Source of the DNA: Actinomycetospora sp.
Lineage (GTDB): Bacteria > Actinomycetota > Actinomycetes > Mycobacteriales > Pseudonocardiaceae
Assembly: GCA_029266415.1 (NCBI GenBank)
Contig: JAQSWW010000012.1
Coordinates: 1-35,118 of the forward strand
Reading direction: 5' to 3'
Length of the DNA: 35,118 nucleotides
Made by a program: the position numbers and the translations under genes. The number at the start of each line of letters is the position of its first letter. The stretch's first letter is position 1. This document shows, in pieces, positions 15,930 to 24,371 of this stretch. Under the pieces are notes generated by a model. That model was not told where the DNA came from and made no database searches. It saw only the letters and a program-made list of their open reading frames with translations.

Positions 15930-17092
15930 CCCGTTCCGCACCTCCACAGCGCCACGCACCCGCCGACGCCGAACGCCGCGGCCACCGCGGCCCCGGCCGC
16001 GGGGCTCGCCGACGCCTCCGCCACGAACCCCGCCGTCCCCGGGCCCACGAGCCCGCCGGCGGCGGCCGCGAGGTGCAGCACGCCGAGACGACGGCCGAAG
16101 CCGACGACACCGAACAGCTCGGCCGCCGTGGCCCCGGTGAGCCCGACGAAGGTCCCGTGCGCCCCGCCGAACACCAGCGCGAAGCCGGCGAGGGCCACCA
16201 CCCCGTGCGCCGGGGCCCACAGCCCGAGGCTCAGGGTCATCGCCACGGCCCCGGCCCGGTACACGGCGAAGGCGCCCCAGCGGGCCACGGCCGGTACCAC
16301 CGCCAGCCGGGCGGCCAGGCTCGCCGCACCCGCGGCCGCGACCAGGGCGGCGCCGGTGGCGAGGTCGAGGCCCCGCAGCGCGGCGAACGGGGCGAGGTGC
16401 ACGAACGGCACGAACATCGCGGCGGAGAGCCCGACCGCACCCAGGCCGAGACGCCGGAAACCGCGGTCGGCGAGGACGGCCCGCAGGCCCGGCTCCGGCG
16501 CGGCGGGGGTCCCGCTCCTCGACGACCCGCCGGCGGGCGCCGCGGGCACGCACGCCCCGAGCACGACGGCGGCCACCGCGGCGAGCACGACGGCGGCGCC
16601 CCGGAGCCCGAGCGGCGCGACCAGGGCCACCGTCGCCGGCGGAGCGATCACGGTGGCGAGCCCCGCGCCCGCCGTCGCCACGACCAGCGCGGGTCCGCGC
16701 CCACGATGGAAGGCCGCCCCGACGGCGGCCTGGAGCGGGACGAACAGGCAGCCCGCCCCGCCGCCGACGCCGAGGGTGAAGCCGGCGGCCGCCACCGGGA
16801 AGCCGGGCGCGGCGGCGAGGACGAGCAGGCCGCCGGGCACCAGGACCGCGGCGAGCGCGACCAGCGGGCGGGCGCCGTGGCGCTCGGCGAGCGGTCCGGT
16901 GACCACCCCGAGGGCCAGCATCGTGGCGAGCGTCGCCGCGAACATGACCGACGCCGTCCCCGGACCCACCCCGAACGTGGTGGCCACCGGCCCGAGGAGG
17001 GGACCGGTGCCGGTCGCGAGCCCGAGGGCGACCGCGGTGGCGGCCACGGTCGCCGCCAGCAGCCGTCCGGGCGACGCGGGGGCGGTGGTCAC
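15866..17092 (-). CDS. Major facilitator superfamily transporter
   Basis: A 408-aa multi-pass inner-membrane protein with about 12 hydrophobic helices, almost all Ala/Val/Leu/Gly. The loop between helices 2 and 3 carries a shortened MFS motif A (GPLAERHGARPL), and FRRLGLGAVGLSAAM begins the second half. It would export or import a small molecule by proton coupling; direction and substrate are not visible. The GTG at 17092 overlaps the deacetylase stop (GTGA), so both genes form one operon under the box at 17928-17955. The C-terminal tail (about 25 residues after the last helix, GQRRSVPTTCSSTGRKTEPA) is encoded opposite the methyltransferase 3' end and is probably unstructured. Confidence 0.88.
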   Translation of the reverse strand: MTTAPASPGRLLAATVAATAVALGLATGTGPLLGPVATTFGVGPGTASVMFAATLATMLALGVVTGPLAERHGARPLVALAAVLVPGGLLVLAAAPGFPVAAAGFTLGVGGGAGCLFVPLQAAVGAAFHRGRGPALVVATAGAGLATVIAPPATVALVAPLGLRGAAVVLAAVAAVVLGACVPAAPAGGSSRSGTPAAPEPGLRAVLADRGFRRLGLGAVGLSAAMFVPFVHLAPFAALRGLDLATGAALVAAAGAASLAARLAVVPAVARWGAFAVYRAGAVAMTLSLGLWAPAHGVVALAGFALVFGGAHGTFVGLTGATAAELFGVVGFGRRLGVLHLAAAAGGLVGPGTAGFVAEASASPAAGAAVAAAFGVGGCVALWRCGTGQRRSVPTTCSSTGRKTEPAR

Positions 17093-17874
17093 GATCCCTC
17101 GAAGAGGGTGGCCGCGGGCCGGAAGTACTCGCCGGCCAGCGAATCCCGATAGCGCTCGCTGCCCGTCGCGGCCTCGAGCGCGGCGGTCTGGGTGGCCTGG
17201 GCGCGCAGGGCGGCGAGCTTGCGGTCCAGGACCTCCCCGTCGAGCTCGAGGTCCACGGCCAGCTCGGCGTCCGGGCACGGCACGAACGCGTCGCCGGCGT
17301 CGTCCATCGGCTCGACGAACTCGCCGAAGCGCCGCACCCAGGTCTCGGTGACGGCGGCGTGCAGCAGCCGGGGCGTCGTCGGTACCCGCTCCAGCGCCCG
17401 GTCGGTCCAGGCCGAGACGGCGCGGTGGTCGCGGTGCCCGGTGATCCCGTCGGGCCCGAAGGTCAGGACGGTGTCGGGGTCGACCTCCGCGATGATCGCC
17501 GCCAGCTCGTCGACGACGTCGTCGCCGGGGTCGGCGACGAGCGCGCCGTCGAGGTGGCAGCGCCCGCTCGCGTCACCGAGGAAGCGGTGCTCGATCGCCG
17601 GGTGCAGCGCGGCGAGGCAGTCGACGATCTCGCGGCTGCGGGCCCGGACGAGCCGCGCCGGCGGCCACCGGTCCGGGTCGTCGGTGCCGTGCTCGCCGCG
17701 GGTGGCGGTCACGACCACGACGCGCTGGCCGGCCGCCGCCGCGGCGGCGATCAGGCCGGCCGAGAGGTAGGCCTCGTCGTCGGGGTGCGCCCAGACCCCC
17801 AGCACGGTGCCCAGGGCGGTGACGGCGTCGGTGGTGCGGACGGTGGTGCGGAGGGTGGTGGTCGGGGCGCTCAT
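17089..17874 (-). CDS. PIG-L (MshB/LmbE-like) zinc N-acetylglucosaminyl deacetylase family protein
   Basis: A zinc-dependent deacetylase of the PIG-L fold, 261 aa. The metal site is complete: AHPDDE at 29-34 (His30, Asp33, with Asp32 as probable base) and HRDH at 147-150 (His150). Supporting motifs are VVVVTATRGEHGTDD and VLTFGPDGITGHRDHRAV. Relatives remove acetyl groups from GlcNAc-inositol (MshB) or mycothiol conjugates (Mca), and some act in glycopeptide or aminocyclitol biosynthesis. Housekeeping MshB is normally near 300 aa and not next to an MFS gene, so a pathway-specific role is likely here. The ATG at 17874 has GGAGA upstream. It is first in an operon with the MFS transporter and lies downstream of regulator 2, with a SARP-type box 53 bases before the start. 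Confidence 0.92.
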   Translation of the reverse strand: MSAPTTTLRTTVRTTDAVTALGTVLGVWAHPDDEAYLSAGLIAAAAAAGQRVVVVTATRGEHGTDDPDRWPPARLVRARSREIVDCLAALHPAIEHRFLGDASGRCHLDGALVADPGDDVVDELAAIIAEVDPDTVLTFGPDGITGHRDHRAVSAWTDRALERVPTTPRLLHAAVTETWVRRFGEFVEPMDDAGDAFVPCPDAELAVDLELDGEVLDRKLAALRAQATQTAALEAATGSERYRDSLAGEYFRPAATLFEGS

Positions 17875-17927
17875 CGCGGTCTCCGGTCGGCGTCGGGGCG
17901 GGACGCCGTCGAGACTGCGAGCTCGCC

Positions 17928-17955
17928 CTGTCAGCCGGCGTGCACGGCGCTGTCA
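17928..17955 (-). promoter_or_regulatory. SARP-type box 2 upstream of the PIG-L/MFS operon
   Basis: On the minus strand TGACAG, TGCACG and TGACAG begin at 11-bp steps. The 15-mer TGACAGCGCCGTGCA (17955-17941) is identical to the one in box 3 in front of the YdhR/FAD operon. The box overlaps the last codons of regulator 2, so the operon promoter lies inside the end of that gene. Confidence 0.7.
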
Positions 17956-20873
17956 CGCCCCGCGAGGTGGCGCGCGATCGCCGCCCGGGCCAGCGCGAGG
18001 GCCTGCTCGCGGTCCGGCGCGCGCTCCGGCCGGACCGCGCCGGGACGCGCGGGCCCGTCCGGGGCGTCGGGCGCGCGGTCGGCGGCGGCGTCGAGCAGGT
18101 CGGCGGTGTCGGCGTCGTCGAGGGTGCGCAGCAGCTCGGCGAGGTTGCGCAGGGTGACCCAGAGGTGGCCCCAGTTGCCACCCGCGGCCCAGTGCTCGAC
18201 GACGTCGCGGTAGCCCGCGAGCGCGGCCCCGAGGCGCCCGGTGCGCGACCGCAGCGACGCCAGCCCGACCGCGGCGATGGCCTCGAGGAAGGTCGAACCC
18301 ACGAGGCGCGCGCAGGCGATGGCCGTCTCGTAGCCCGCCTCCGCGGCGTCGGTGTGGCCCTCGACGCTGTCGATCTCGGCGACGACGTACGCGGCGAGGC
18401 CCTGCAGGCTGGGGACGTCCCGGGCCGGGATGAGGGCCGCGAGGTCGCGGGCGCGCGCCGGGTCCCCGGCGTACAGCGCGGCGAGCGCACCCACGGTGGG
18501 CTCGGAGCCCGGCGGGCTCGCGGCGGCCAGCGCGCCCAGGTCGTGGGTCACGGCGTCGTCCCACGCGCCCAGGGTGAGCTCGGCCTGCGCGAGCCCCGAC
18601 AGGCACAGCTGGCGCCCCTGGTGGACCCCCGGAGCGGGCGGCACCCGCTCGAGGCCGGCGCGGGCGAGCCGCTCCGCGCGGGGGGCGTCGCCGCTGATGT
18701 AGGCGTCCTGGGCCGCCGCCCCGTAGACCTCGCCCTCCCGGGAATGACCGGCCAGGGCCGGGTCGGTCACCAGCTCCGCCGCCCACCGGCGGATCTCCAC
18801 CAGGTCCCGCCAGTACGCCGGCGTGACCAGGGCGGTGGCCACCGCGACGGCGGCGTCGAGGTCGCCGCGCTCCCGCGCCCGTCGCCACGCGGCGCGGAGG
18901 TTCCCCTGCTCGCGGCGCAGGACCGCGTCGGCGGCGGCCTCGTCGGCGCTGTACGCCGTCCGCTGCACCCACGCGGCCAGGTCCACCGCCCACCGCACGA
19001 GGCGGTCGTCGGCGGCGTCGTCCTCGCCGGCGGCCACCAACCGGTCCCGGCCGAAGGCGCGCAGCGTCTCCAGCATCCGGTAGCGGGTGCGGCCGGGAGA
19101 GCCGTCGGCGCGCCGCGGCGGGTCGTCCACCGCGTCCACCATCGACGCGTCGACCAGCCGGGCCAGCACGCTCCCGGCGTCGTCGCCCAGACCGAGCTCC
19201 GCGACCACCCGCTCCACCGCGGTGAGGTCGACCCCGTCGGCGAACACCGCGAGGTGCCGGAACAGGCGTTGCTCGTCGTCGCCGAGCAGGTCGTAGGACC
19301 AGGCGACGGTCGAGCGCAGGGTGCGGTGGCGCTCGTGCAGACCCCGGCTGCCGAGCAGGTCCAGCGAGCGGTCGAGCCGGGCGGCGAGGGCGGCCGGGGC
19401 GAACGTCGAGAGCCGGCCCGCGGCCAGCTCGATGGCGAGCGGGAGACCCTCGAGGCGCCGGACGATGTCGGCGACGTGGGGCAGCTCGTCGGGGTGCAGG
19501 TCGCGCCGCACGCGGGCGGCGCGGTCGAGGAACACGGCCACCGACGGCACGGCGGCGAGCGGGACGTCCCCCGGCGCGGGGCCCGGGGGTGGGACGGGCA
19601 GCGGGGCGAGACGGACGACGACCTCCGCCGCCAGCCCGAGCGCCTCGCGGGTCGTCGTCAGCACGGTCAGGTCGGGGCAGTGCTCCAGGAGCGTGGCGAC
19701 GAGGTCGCGGGCCGCGTCGATCAGGTGCTCGCAGTTGTCGACGACCAGCAGCCGCGGCCCGCCGGCGAGCACGTCGAGGCAGGCCGCGAGGACGTCGCCG
19801 GTCACCGACCCCAGGCGCAGGGCGGCGGCGAGGGCGTGCGGGACCGCGCCGGGATCGGTGACGGGGGCGAGCAGCAGCACCGCGGACCCGGGTTCGCGGC
19901 GGGCGACCTCGCGGGCGATGCGGGTCTTGCCCACCCCGCCCGTCCCCACCACGCTCACCAGCCGCTCGGTGGCGAGCAGCCGGCCGACCACGGCGAGCTC
20001 GTCGTCGCGTCCGTGCAGGTCGAGGGGCTTCGGGGAGGGCTCCGGGGCGGGGGCCGGGGCGGGCTCCGGGGCGGGGGCCGTGGGCTGAGGCGCGACGGCG
20101 GGGGCGACGGGTCCGGCCGCGCCGGCCGCGACGTCGCGCTCGAGCGCGGCCAGCGCCGGCGACGGGTCGAGTCCGGTCTCCTCGGCCAGCCGGGCCCGGA
20201 ACTCCCGCGCCGTGCGCAGCGCCCGCGGCGCCTGCCCGGTGGCGGCGAGCGCCCGCACGAGCAGCAGGACCGCGGGCTCGCGCAGCGGGTCGTCCTCGAC
20301 CGCGTCCGCCGCCGGGGCGAGCGCCTCGCCGGCGGCGCCCGCCGCGAGCAGGGCGCCGGCCAGCCGGTCGGTGACGTCGCGCCACAGCTCCCCGGCGGCG
20401 TCCGCGGCCGCTCGCACCGGGGGCACCGCGGTGAGGTCGGCGAGGACCGCCCCGCGCCACGACGCCCGCGCCTCGCGCAGCAGCGCGGCCGCCGCGGCGG
20501 GGTCGGTCGTGACGAGGTCGCGGGCGCGGTCGCGCAGGGTCCGCACCCGGCGCAGGTCGAGCCCGTCGTCGTCGAGGAGCAGCCGGTACCCACCCTCGTC
20601 GGTGGCGAGGCGGGGCGCGGCGGCGCGGAGGTCGGTGCGCAGCCGGGACACGTGGCTGTGCACCGTCGCCCGCGCGGACTCCGGCGGGTCGTCCGGCCAC
20701 AGGGCGTCGACCACCTGCTCGAGGGTCACCGTGCGCCCCTCGGCCAGCGCCAGCAGGGCGAGCACCGCGCGGCGCTTGGGGCCGCGCACCTCGACGGGCC
20801 CGCCGTCGACGGTGAGCCGCAACGGCCCGAGCACGTCGACGCGGACGCTCGCGCCCTCCTGCGCACCGGCCAC
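17931..20873 (-). CDS. AfsR/SARP-like regulator: HTH-BTAD-NTPase-TPR (regulator 2)
   Basis: An activator of about 980 aa. The winged helix (about 10-95) has VDVLGPLRLTVDGGPVEVRG and EQVVDALWPDDPP; BTAD (about 98-245) ends AEETGLDPSPALAALERDV. A Pro/Ala/Glu linker (about 254-275, PAPEPAPAPAPEPSP) joins the NTPase: P-loop VVGTGGVGKTRIA (about 307-317), RLLVVDNCEHL (about 373) and GLPLAIELAAGRLS. A TPR-like region fills the rest. The start chosen is the GTG at 20873, 8 bases after GAGGAG; the GTGs at 20879 and 20882 are too close to that site. It is divergent from the YdhR gene over box 3 and is followed by the PIG-L operon with box 2. Since box 3 is nearly symmetric, autoregulation is likely. 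Confidence 0.92.
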   Translation of the reverse strand: MAGAQEGASVRVDVLGPLRLTVDGGPVEVRGPKRRAVLALLALAEGRTVTLEQVVDALWPDDPPESARATVHSHVSRLRTDLRAAAPRLATDEGGYRLLLDDDGLDLRRVRTLRDRARDLVTTDPAAAAALLREARASWRGAVLADLTAVPPVRAAADAAGELWRDVTDRLAGALLAAGAAGEALAPAADAVEDDPLREPAVLLLVRALAATGQAPRALRTAREFRARLAEETGLDPSPALAALERDVAAGAAGPVAPAVAPQPTAPAPEPAPAPAPEPSPKPLDLHGRDDELAVVGRLLATERLVSVVGTGGVGKTRIAREVARREPGSAVLLLAPVTDPGAVPHALAAALRLGSVTGDVLAACLDVLAGGPRLLVVDNCEHLIDAARDLVATLLEHCPDLTVLTTTREALGLAAEVVVRLAPLPVPPPGPAPGDVPLAAVPSVAVFLDRAARVRRDLHPDELPHVADIVRRLEGLPLAIELAAGRLSTFAPAALAARLDRSLDLLGSRGLHERHRTLRSTVAWSYDLLGDDEQRLFRHLAVFADGVDLTAVERVVAELGLGDDAGSVLARLVDASMVDAVDDPPRRADGSPGRTRYRMLETLRAFGRDRLVAAGEDDAADDRLVRWAVDLAAWVQRTAYSADEAAADAVLRREQGNLRAAWRRARERGDLDAAVAVATALVTPAYWRDLVEIRRWAAELVTDPALAGHSREGEVYGAAAQDAYISGDAPRAERLARAGLERVPPAPGVHQGRQLCLSGLAQAELTLGAWDDAVTHDLGALAAASPPGSEPTVGALAALYAGDPARARDLAALIPARDVPSLQGLAAYVVAEIDSVEGHTDAAEAGYETAIACARLVGSTFLEAIAAVGLASLRSRTGRLGAALAGYRDVVEHWAAGGNWGHLWVTLRNLAELLRTLDDADTADLLDAAADRAPDAPDGPARPGAVRPERAPDREQALALARAAIARHLAGRDSAVHAG

Positions 20874-20903
20874 GTTCACCACTCCTCGTGGCGAGCATGC
20901 CGT

Positions 20904-20934
20904 GCTGACAGCGCCGTGCAAGGGGCCTGTCAGC
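20904..20934. promoter_or_regulatory. SARP-type box 3 between regulator 2 and the YdhR/FAD operon
   Basis: On the plus strand TGACAG, TGCAAG and TGTCAG begin at 20906, 20917 and 20928, exactly 11 bp apart. The outer units also form an inverted repeat GCTGACAG/CTGTCAGC, so the site can be read toward both divergent genes. It shares 15 identical bases with box 2. Confidence 0.7.
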
Positions 20935-21003
20935 CGTCCGGTCGAACCTTCTCGGCGCCGGACCCCGCCGGCCGACACGCACCGCAACCGGGAGGACCCC
21001 GCC

Positions 21004-21312
21004 ATGCACGCCCTGCACATCACGTTCACCTCGTCCGCCTCCGCCGAGCAGCTGCGCGGCGCCGCGCTCGACTTCGCCGAGGTGGTGCGCACCGTGCCCG
21101 GCTTCGTCGCCAAGACCTGGCTGGTCGACGGCGCCCACCACGGCGGCTTCTACCTCTTCACCGACCGCGCGGCCGCCGAGGCCTACCGCGACGGCCCCCT
21201 CGTCGCGGGCCTGCGCGAGCACCCGGCGTTCAGCGACTTCGAGGTCCGCGGCTGGGACGTCGACGAGGAGCTCGGCGCCCTCACCGGCGCGATCACCCGC
21301 ACCGCCGCCTGA
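21004..21312 (+). CDS. YdhR-like dimeric alpha/beta-barrel protein (possible monooxygenase-type)
   Basis: A 102-aa single-domain protein of the YdhR/ABM-like ferredoxin fold. MHALHITFTSSASAEQLRGA forms the first strand and helix, and VPGFVAKTWLVDGAHHGGFY with FTDRAAAEAYRDGPLV follows the YdhR pattern. Such small dimers act as cofactor-free monooxygenases or as accessory proteins in oxidation of aromatic compounds; for YdhR itself the reaction is not settled. The ATG at 21004 has GGAGG 8 bases upstream. It is 35 bases before the FAD oxidoreductase on the same strand, so the two probably act on one substrate. The pair is controlled from box 3. Confidence 0.82.
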   Translation: MHALHITFTSSASAEQLRGAALDFAEVVRTVPGFVAKTWLVDGAHHGGFYLFTDRAAAEAYRDGPLVAGLREHPAFSDFEVRGWDVDEELGALTGAITRTAA

Positions 21313-21347
21313 CCACCCGACCCCACCCCCGCCCAGGAGGACACGCC

Positions 21348-22739
21348 ATGACCGCGACCACCACCACCCGCGACCACGCCCTCGTCACCACGCTGCGCAC
21401 GACCGTCACCGGCGACGTCATCGACCGGGCCGACGCCCGCTACGACGAGGCCCGCCAGGTCTGGAACGGCCTGATCGACCGGTATCCGAGCGTCATCGCC
21501 CGGTGCACCTCCCGCGCCGACGTAATCGCCGCCCTGGCCGCCGCCCGGGAGTACCGGCCGCCCGTGAGCATCCGGGGCGGCGGGCACCAGATCGCCGGGA
21601 GCGCCGTCTGCGACGACGGCCTGGTGATCGACCTGTCGGCCATGACCGACGTGACCGTCGACCCCGACACCCGCACCGCGCGGGTCGGGCCCGGTGCCCG
21701 CTGGGCCGACGTCAACACCGCCACCCAGCGCCACGGGCTGGTCGTGCCCGGCGGCGAGGTGTCCGAGACCGGCGTCGCCGGGCTGACCCTCGGCGGCGGC
21801 ATGGGCGTGCTGCAGCGGGCCTACGGGCTGAGCTGCGACGCGCTGCGCTCGATCGAGATCGTCACCGCCGACGGGACCGTGCGCACGGCGAGCCGCACCG
21901 AGCACCCGGACCTGTTCTGGGCCGCCCGCGGTGGCGGCCGGGGCCTCGGGGTCGTGACGGCCTTCGAGTTCGAGCTCCACGCGCTCGGCCCGCAGGTGGC
22001 GATGGCGCAGGTCATCTACCCCTACGACGAGGCGGCGAGCGTGCTGGCGGCGTGGCGTGACCTGGCGCCCCGCATGCCGGAGACGGTCTCGCCCGAGATC
22101 GCCCTCTGGAGCATCCCGCCGGACCCGGCGATCCCGGCCGAGATGCACGGCGTCCCGATGGTGATGGTCGCCGGCCTGCACGCCGGCCCGGTCGACGAGG
22201 GCCTCGAGGTGCTGGCACCCCTGACCCGGCTGGGCACGCCGATGATGGACGCGAGCGCCGTCGTCGACTACGCCACGAGCCAGACGGGACCCGACCCGCT
22301 CTTCCCGGCGGGCGCGCGGTACTTCTTCAAGTCGCACTTCCTGTCGGAGTTCGACGACGACGCGGTCGCCGCGGTCCTCGCCGCGGGCGACGCGCGGCCG
22401 ACGCCGCAGTCGCTGGTCATCGTGCGCACGATGGGCGGGGCGATCGGGCGCGTGGGTCCGGGTGAGAGCGCCTTCGCCCACCGCGGCGCCCGGTTCAACG
22501 TCAGCATCGATGCGGGCTGGACCGACCCGGCGATGGACGACGCCGCGATCGGCTGGGCACGCGGGGCGTGGGACTCCCTCACGCCCTTCGCCACCGGCGG
22601 GGTGTACGTCAACTTCGCCGGCCTGGACGACGACTCCGACCGCCGCGCGGTGTTCGGCACCCACGCCGCCCGGCTCGACGCGATCCAGCGCACGTACGAC
22701 CCGGACGGCCTGCTCGCGGGGGCGGCGGCCCGGCACTGA
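21348..22739 (+). CDS. FAD-binding oxidoreductase, BBE type (FAD enzyme 1)
   Basis: A 463-aa oxidoreductase of the VAO/berberine-bridge group. The N-terminal FAD domain has RGGGHQIAG with His80 placed for 8-alpha-histidyl linkage to FAD, DLSAMTDVTVDPDTRTARVG, and GVAGLTLGGGMGVLQRAYGL (143 onward). The C-terminal BBE element is YVNFAGLDDDSD. The second covalent residue of bicovalent relatives, a Cys in the GVAGLTLGGG region, is absent, so linkage is probably by His only. Relatives oxidise sugars, alkaloids, polyketides or aromatic alcohols with oxygen. The ATG at 21348 follows AGGAGG. It is downstream of the YdhR-like gene in one operon and convergent with a paralogous FAD enzyme across palindrome B. 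Confidence 0.9.
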   Translation: MTATTTTRDHALVTTLRTTVTGDVIDRADARYDEARQVWNGLIDRYPSVIARCTSRADVIAALAAAREYRPPVSIRGGGHQIAGSAVCDDGLVIDLSAMTDVTVDPDTRTARVGPGARWADVNTATQRHGLVVPGGEVSETGVAGLTLGGGMGVLQRAYGLSCDALRSIEIVTADGTVRTASRTEHPDLFWAARGGGRGLGVVTAFEFELHALGPQVAMAQVIYPYDEAASVLAAWRDLAPRMPETVSPEIALWSIPPDPAIPAEMHGVPMVMVAGLHAGPVDEGLEVLAPLTRLGTPMMDASAVVDYATSQTGPDPLFPAGARYFFKSHFLSEFDDDAVAAVLAAGDARPTPQSLVIVRTMGGAIGRVGPGESAFAHRGARFNVSIDAGWTDPAMDDAAIGWARGAWDSLTPFATGGVYVNFAGLDDDSDRRAVFGTHAARLDAIQRTYDPDGLLAGAAARH

Positions 22740-22745
22740 GGTGAC

Positions 22746-22796
22746 GAACGAACGGCGCGTTCGCTGCGCGGGATGCAGCGAACGCGCCGCTCGTTC
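22746..22796. repeat. 22-bp-arm palindrome between convergent FAD genes (copy B), possible terminator
   Basis: Arms 22746-22767 and 22775-22796 pair with one mismatch (A22752/C22790) around a 7-base spacer. Arm length, spacer length and sequence match copy A inside regulator 1. The rest of the gap 22740-22853 shows nothing else. It starts 7 bases after a stop codon and may terminate both transcripts. Confidence 0.9.
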
Positions 22797-22853
22797 CTCG
22801 AGGGGTTCGGCCGGACGGCCCAGCCTGCGGTCGATCCCCCTCGAGCGCCCCTC

Positions 22854-24284
22854 TCAACCCCGGCGAGGCGGCGGGACGACGTTGCCGGTGGGGACGATGT
22901 TCTGGTTGGTCCGGAACAGGTTGTCCGGGTCGTACCGGCCCTTGATCTCGACGAGCCGGTCGTAGTTGCCGCGGTACGAGGCCCGGATGCGGTCCTCGCC
23001 CTCCTCCATCATGAAGTTGATGTACGCGCCGCCCGCGGAGTACGGGTGCAGCGCCTCCTGGTAGTCACGGGCCCACCGGGTGATCGCGTCGGCGTTGGCG
23101 GGATCGGGATCGACCCCGACGATGACCCCCGACCATCCGCCGTCGCGGTAGGAGAACGCCGTCGCGTCCTCGGGGACCTGCGCCGCGGCGCCGTCGATCG
23201 GGTAGAGGTGCATCGTCGACTGGCCGCTGGGCAGCACCTCGGCGAAGCGCCGGTGCACCTCGATCGACTCGTCGCTGATCTCCCGGAAGACGTCGCCCTT
23301 CCAGTACCACTGCAATCCGGGCGGGAAGAGGGGGTCGAACGCGGACTGCAGCGCGGCGTACGGCATCGGCTGCAGGCCCACGAGCAGCGGCGAGCCGAAG
23401 GTGCGTACCGGCTCGAGCACCTCGTCCGCCCGATCCCCGGGCCCGGTGTAGCACCAGACGATGCCGCACACGGTCCGGCCCCACAGCTCCTCGGGGAACG
23501 GTGGAGCCGGCGGGACGGCCATGACGCCGATCCACCCGCTGAGCTCCACCGGCAGCGAGGGCAGCAGCTCCCGGTACCAGCGCATGACGTCGCCGAGGTC
23601 CTCGAGCGCGTAGAACACCGGTCCGCCGACGATCGTCCCGGCGTCGCCGACCGGGTGGCAGCGGAAGGTGAACGAGGTGACGACGCCGAAGTTGCCGCCG
23701 CCGCCGCGCAGGGCCCAGAACAGGTCGGGGTGGCCGTCCGCGGACGCGGTGACGAAGGAGCCGTCGGCGAGCACGACGTCGGCCGCGAGCAGGTTGTCGA
23801 CGGTCATCCCGTAGCGGCGGGTCAGGTAACCGGTCCCCCCGCCGAGCGTCAGCCCGGCAACACCGGTGGTGCCGACGATGCCCGACGGCGTCGCCAGCCC
23901 GAACGCGGCGGTCGCGTGGTCGACGTCGCCCCAGGTGCAGCCGCCGTCGGCGACGACGATCCGCTGCTCGGGGTCGACGCGGGTGCCGCGCATCGAGGAG
24001 AGGTCGACGACCAGCGCGTCGTCGGTGACGCCGAGGCCCGCGGCGTGGTGCCCCCCGCCGCGCACGGCCAGCGTCAGGCCGTTCTCCCGGGCGAAGTCCA
24101 CACCGGCGATGACGTCGGCGACGTCCCGGCACTGCGCGATCGCGGCCGGCCGCTTGTCGATCATGCCGTTGTAGACGGCCCGGACGGTGTCGTAGTCGGG
24201 GTCGGCGGGCAGGACGATCCGGCCCCGCAGGACGGCGGCGAGGTCGGTCCACGGGACGGTGGCGCGGGCGGCGGTCGTGGTCAC
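22854..24284 (-). CDS. FAD-binding oxidoreductase, BBE type (FAD enzyme 2)
   Basis: A 476-aa paralogue of the enzyme at 21348. It has RGGGHHAAG with His79 as likely FAD anchor, DLSSMRGTRVDPEQRIVVAD, GVAGLTLGGGTGYLTRRYGM and HPDLFWALRGGGGNFGVVTS, and the BBE end YINFMMEEGEDRIRASY with RYDPDNLFRTNQNI. As in its paralogue there is no Cys for a second covalent bond. The two proteins share the same domain order but differ widely in the substrate-binding middle, so different substrates are likely. The GTG at 24284 is chosen because GGGGAGA lies about 8 bases upstream; the longer frame upstream reads through the box at 24340-24357. It lies 87 bases after regulator 3 on the same strand. Confidence 0.9.
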   Translation of the reverse strand: MTTTAARATVPWTDLAAVLRGRIVLPADPDYDTVRAVYNGMIDKRPAAIAQCRDVADVIAGVDFARENGLTLAVRGGGHHAAGLGVTDDALVVDLSSMRGTRVDPEQRIVVADGGCTWGDVDHATAAFGLATPSGIVGTTGVAGLTLGGGTGYLTRRYGMTVDNLLAADVVLADGSFVTASADGHPDLFWALRGGGGNFGVVTSFTFRCHPVGDAGTIVGGPVFYALEDLGDVMRWYRELLPSLPVELSGWIGVMAVPPAPPFPEELWGRTVCGIVWCYTGPGDRADEVLEPVRTFGSPLLVGLQPMPYAALQSAFDPLFPPGLQWYWKGDVFREISDESIEVHRRFAEVLPSGQSTMHLYPIDGAAAQVPEDATAFSYRDGGWSGVIVGVDPDPANADAITRWARDYQEALHPYSAGGAYINFMMEEGEDRIRASYRGNYDRLVEIKGRYDPDNLFRTNQNIVPTGNVVPPPRRG

Positions 24285-24339
24285 GGCGGGTCTCCCCGGT
24301 GGTCGGGTGTTCGGGCGAGCCCCGACGGTCCACGACCGA

Positions 24340-24357
24340 CGTTCGCGCAGCGTTCGC
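24340..24357 (-). promoter_or_regulatory. Direct heptamer repeat GCGAACG at 11-bp spacing upstream of FAD enzyme 2
   Basis: On the minus strand two exact GCGAACG copies (24357-24351 and 24346-24340) are 11 bp apart and end 55 bases before the GTG at 24284. Geometry and distance match the SARP-type boxes but the heptamer differs. It may be the site of regulator 3, whose gene ends at 24372. Confidence 0.5.
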
Positions 24358-24371
24358 ACCGGCCGCGGGCG

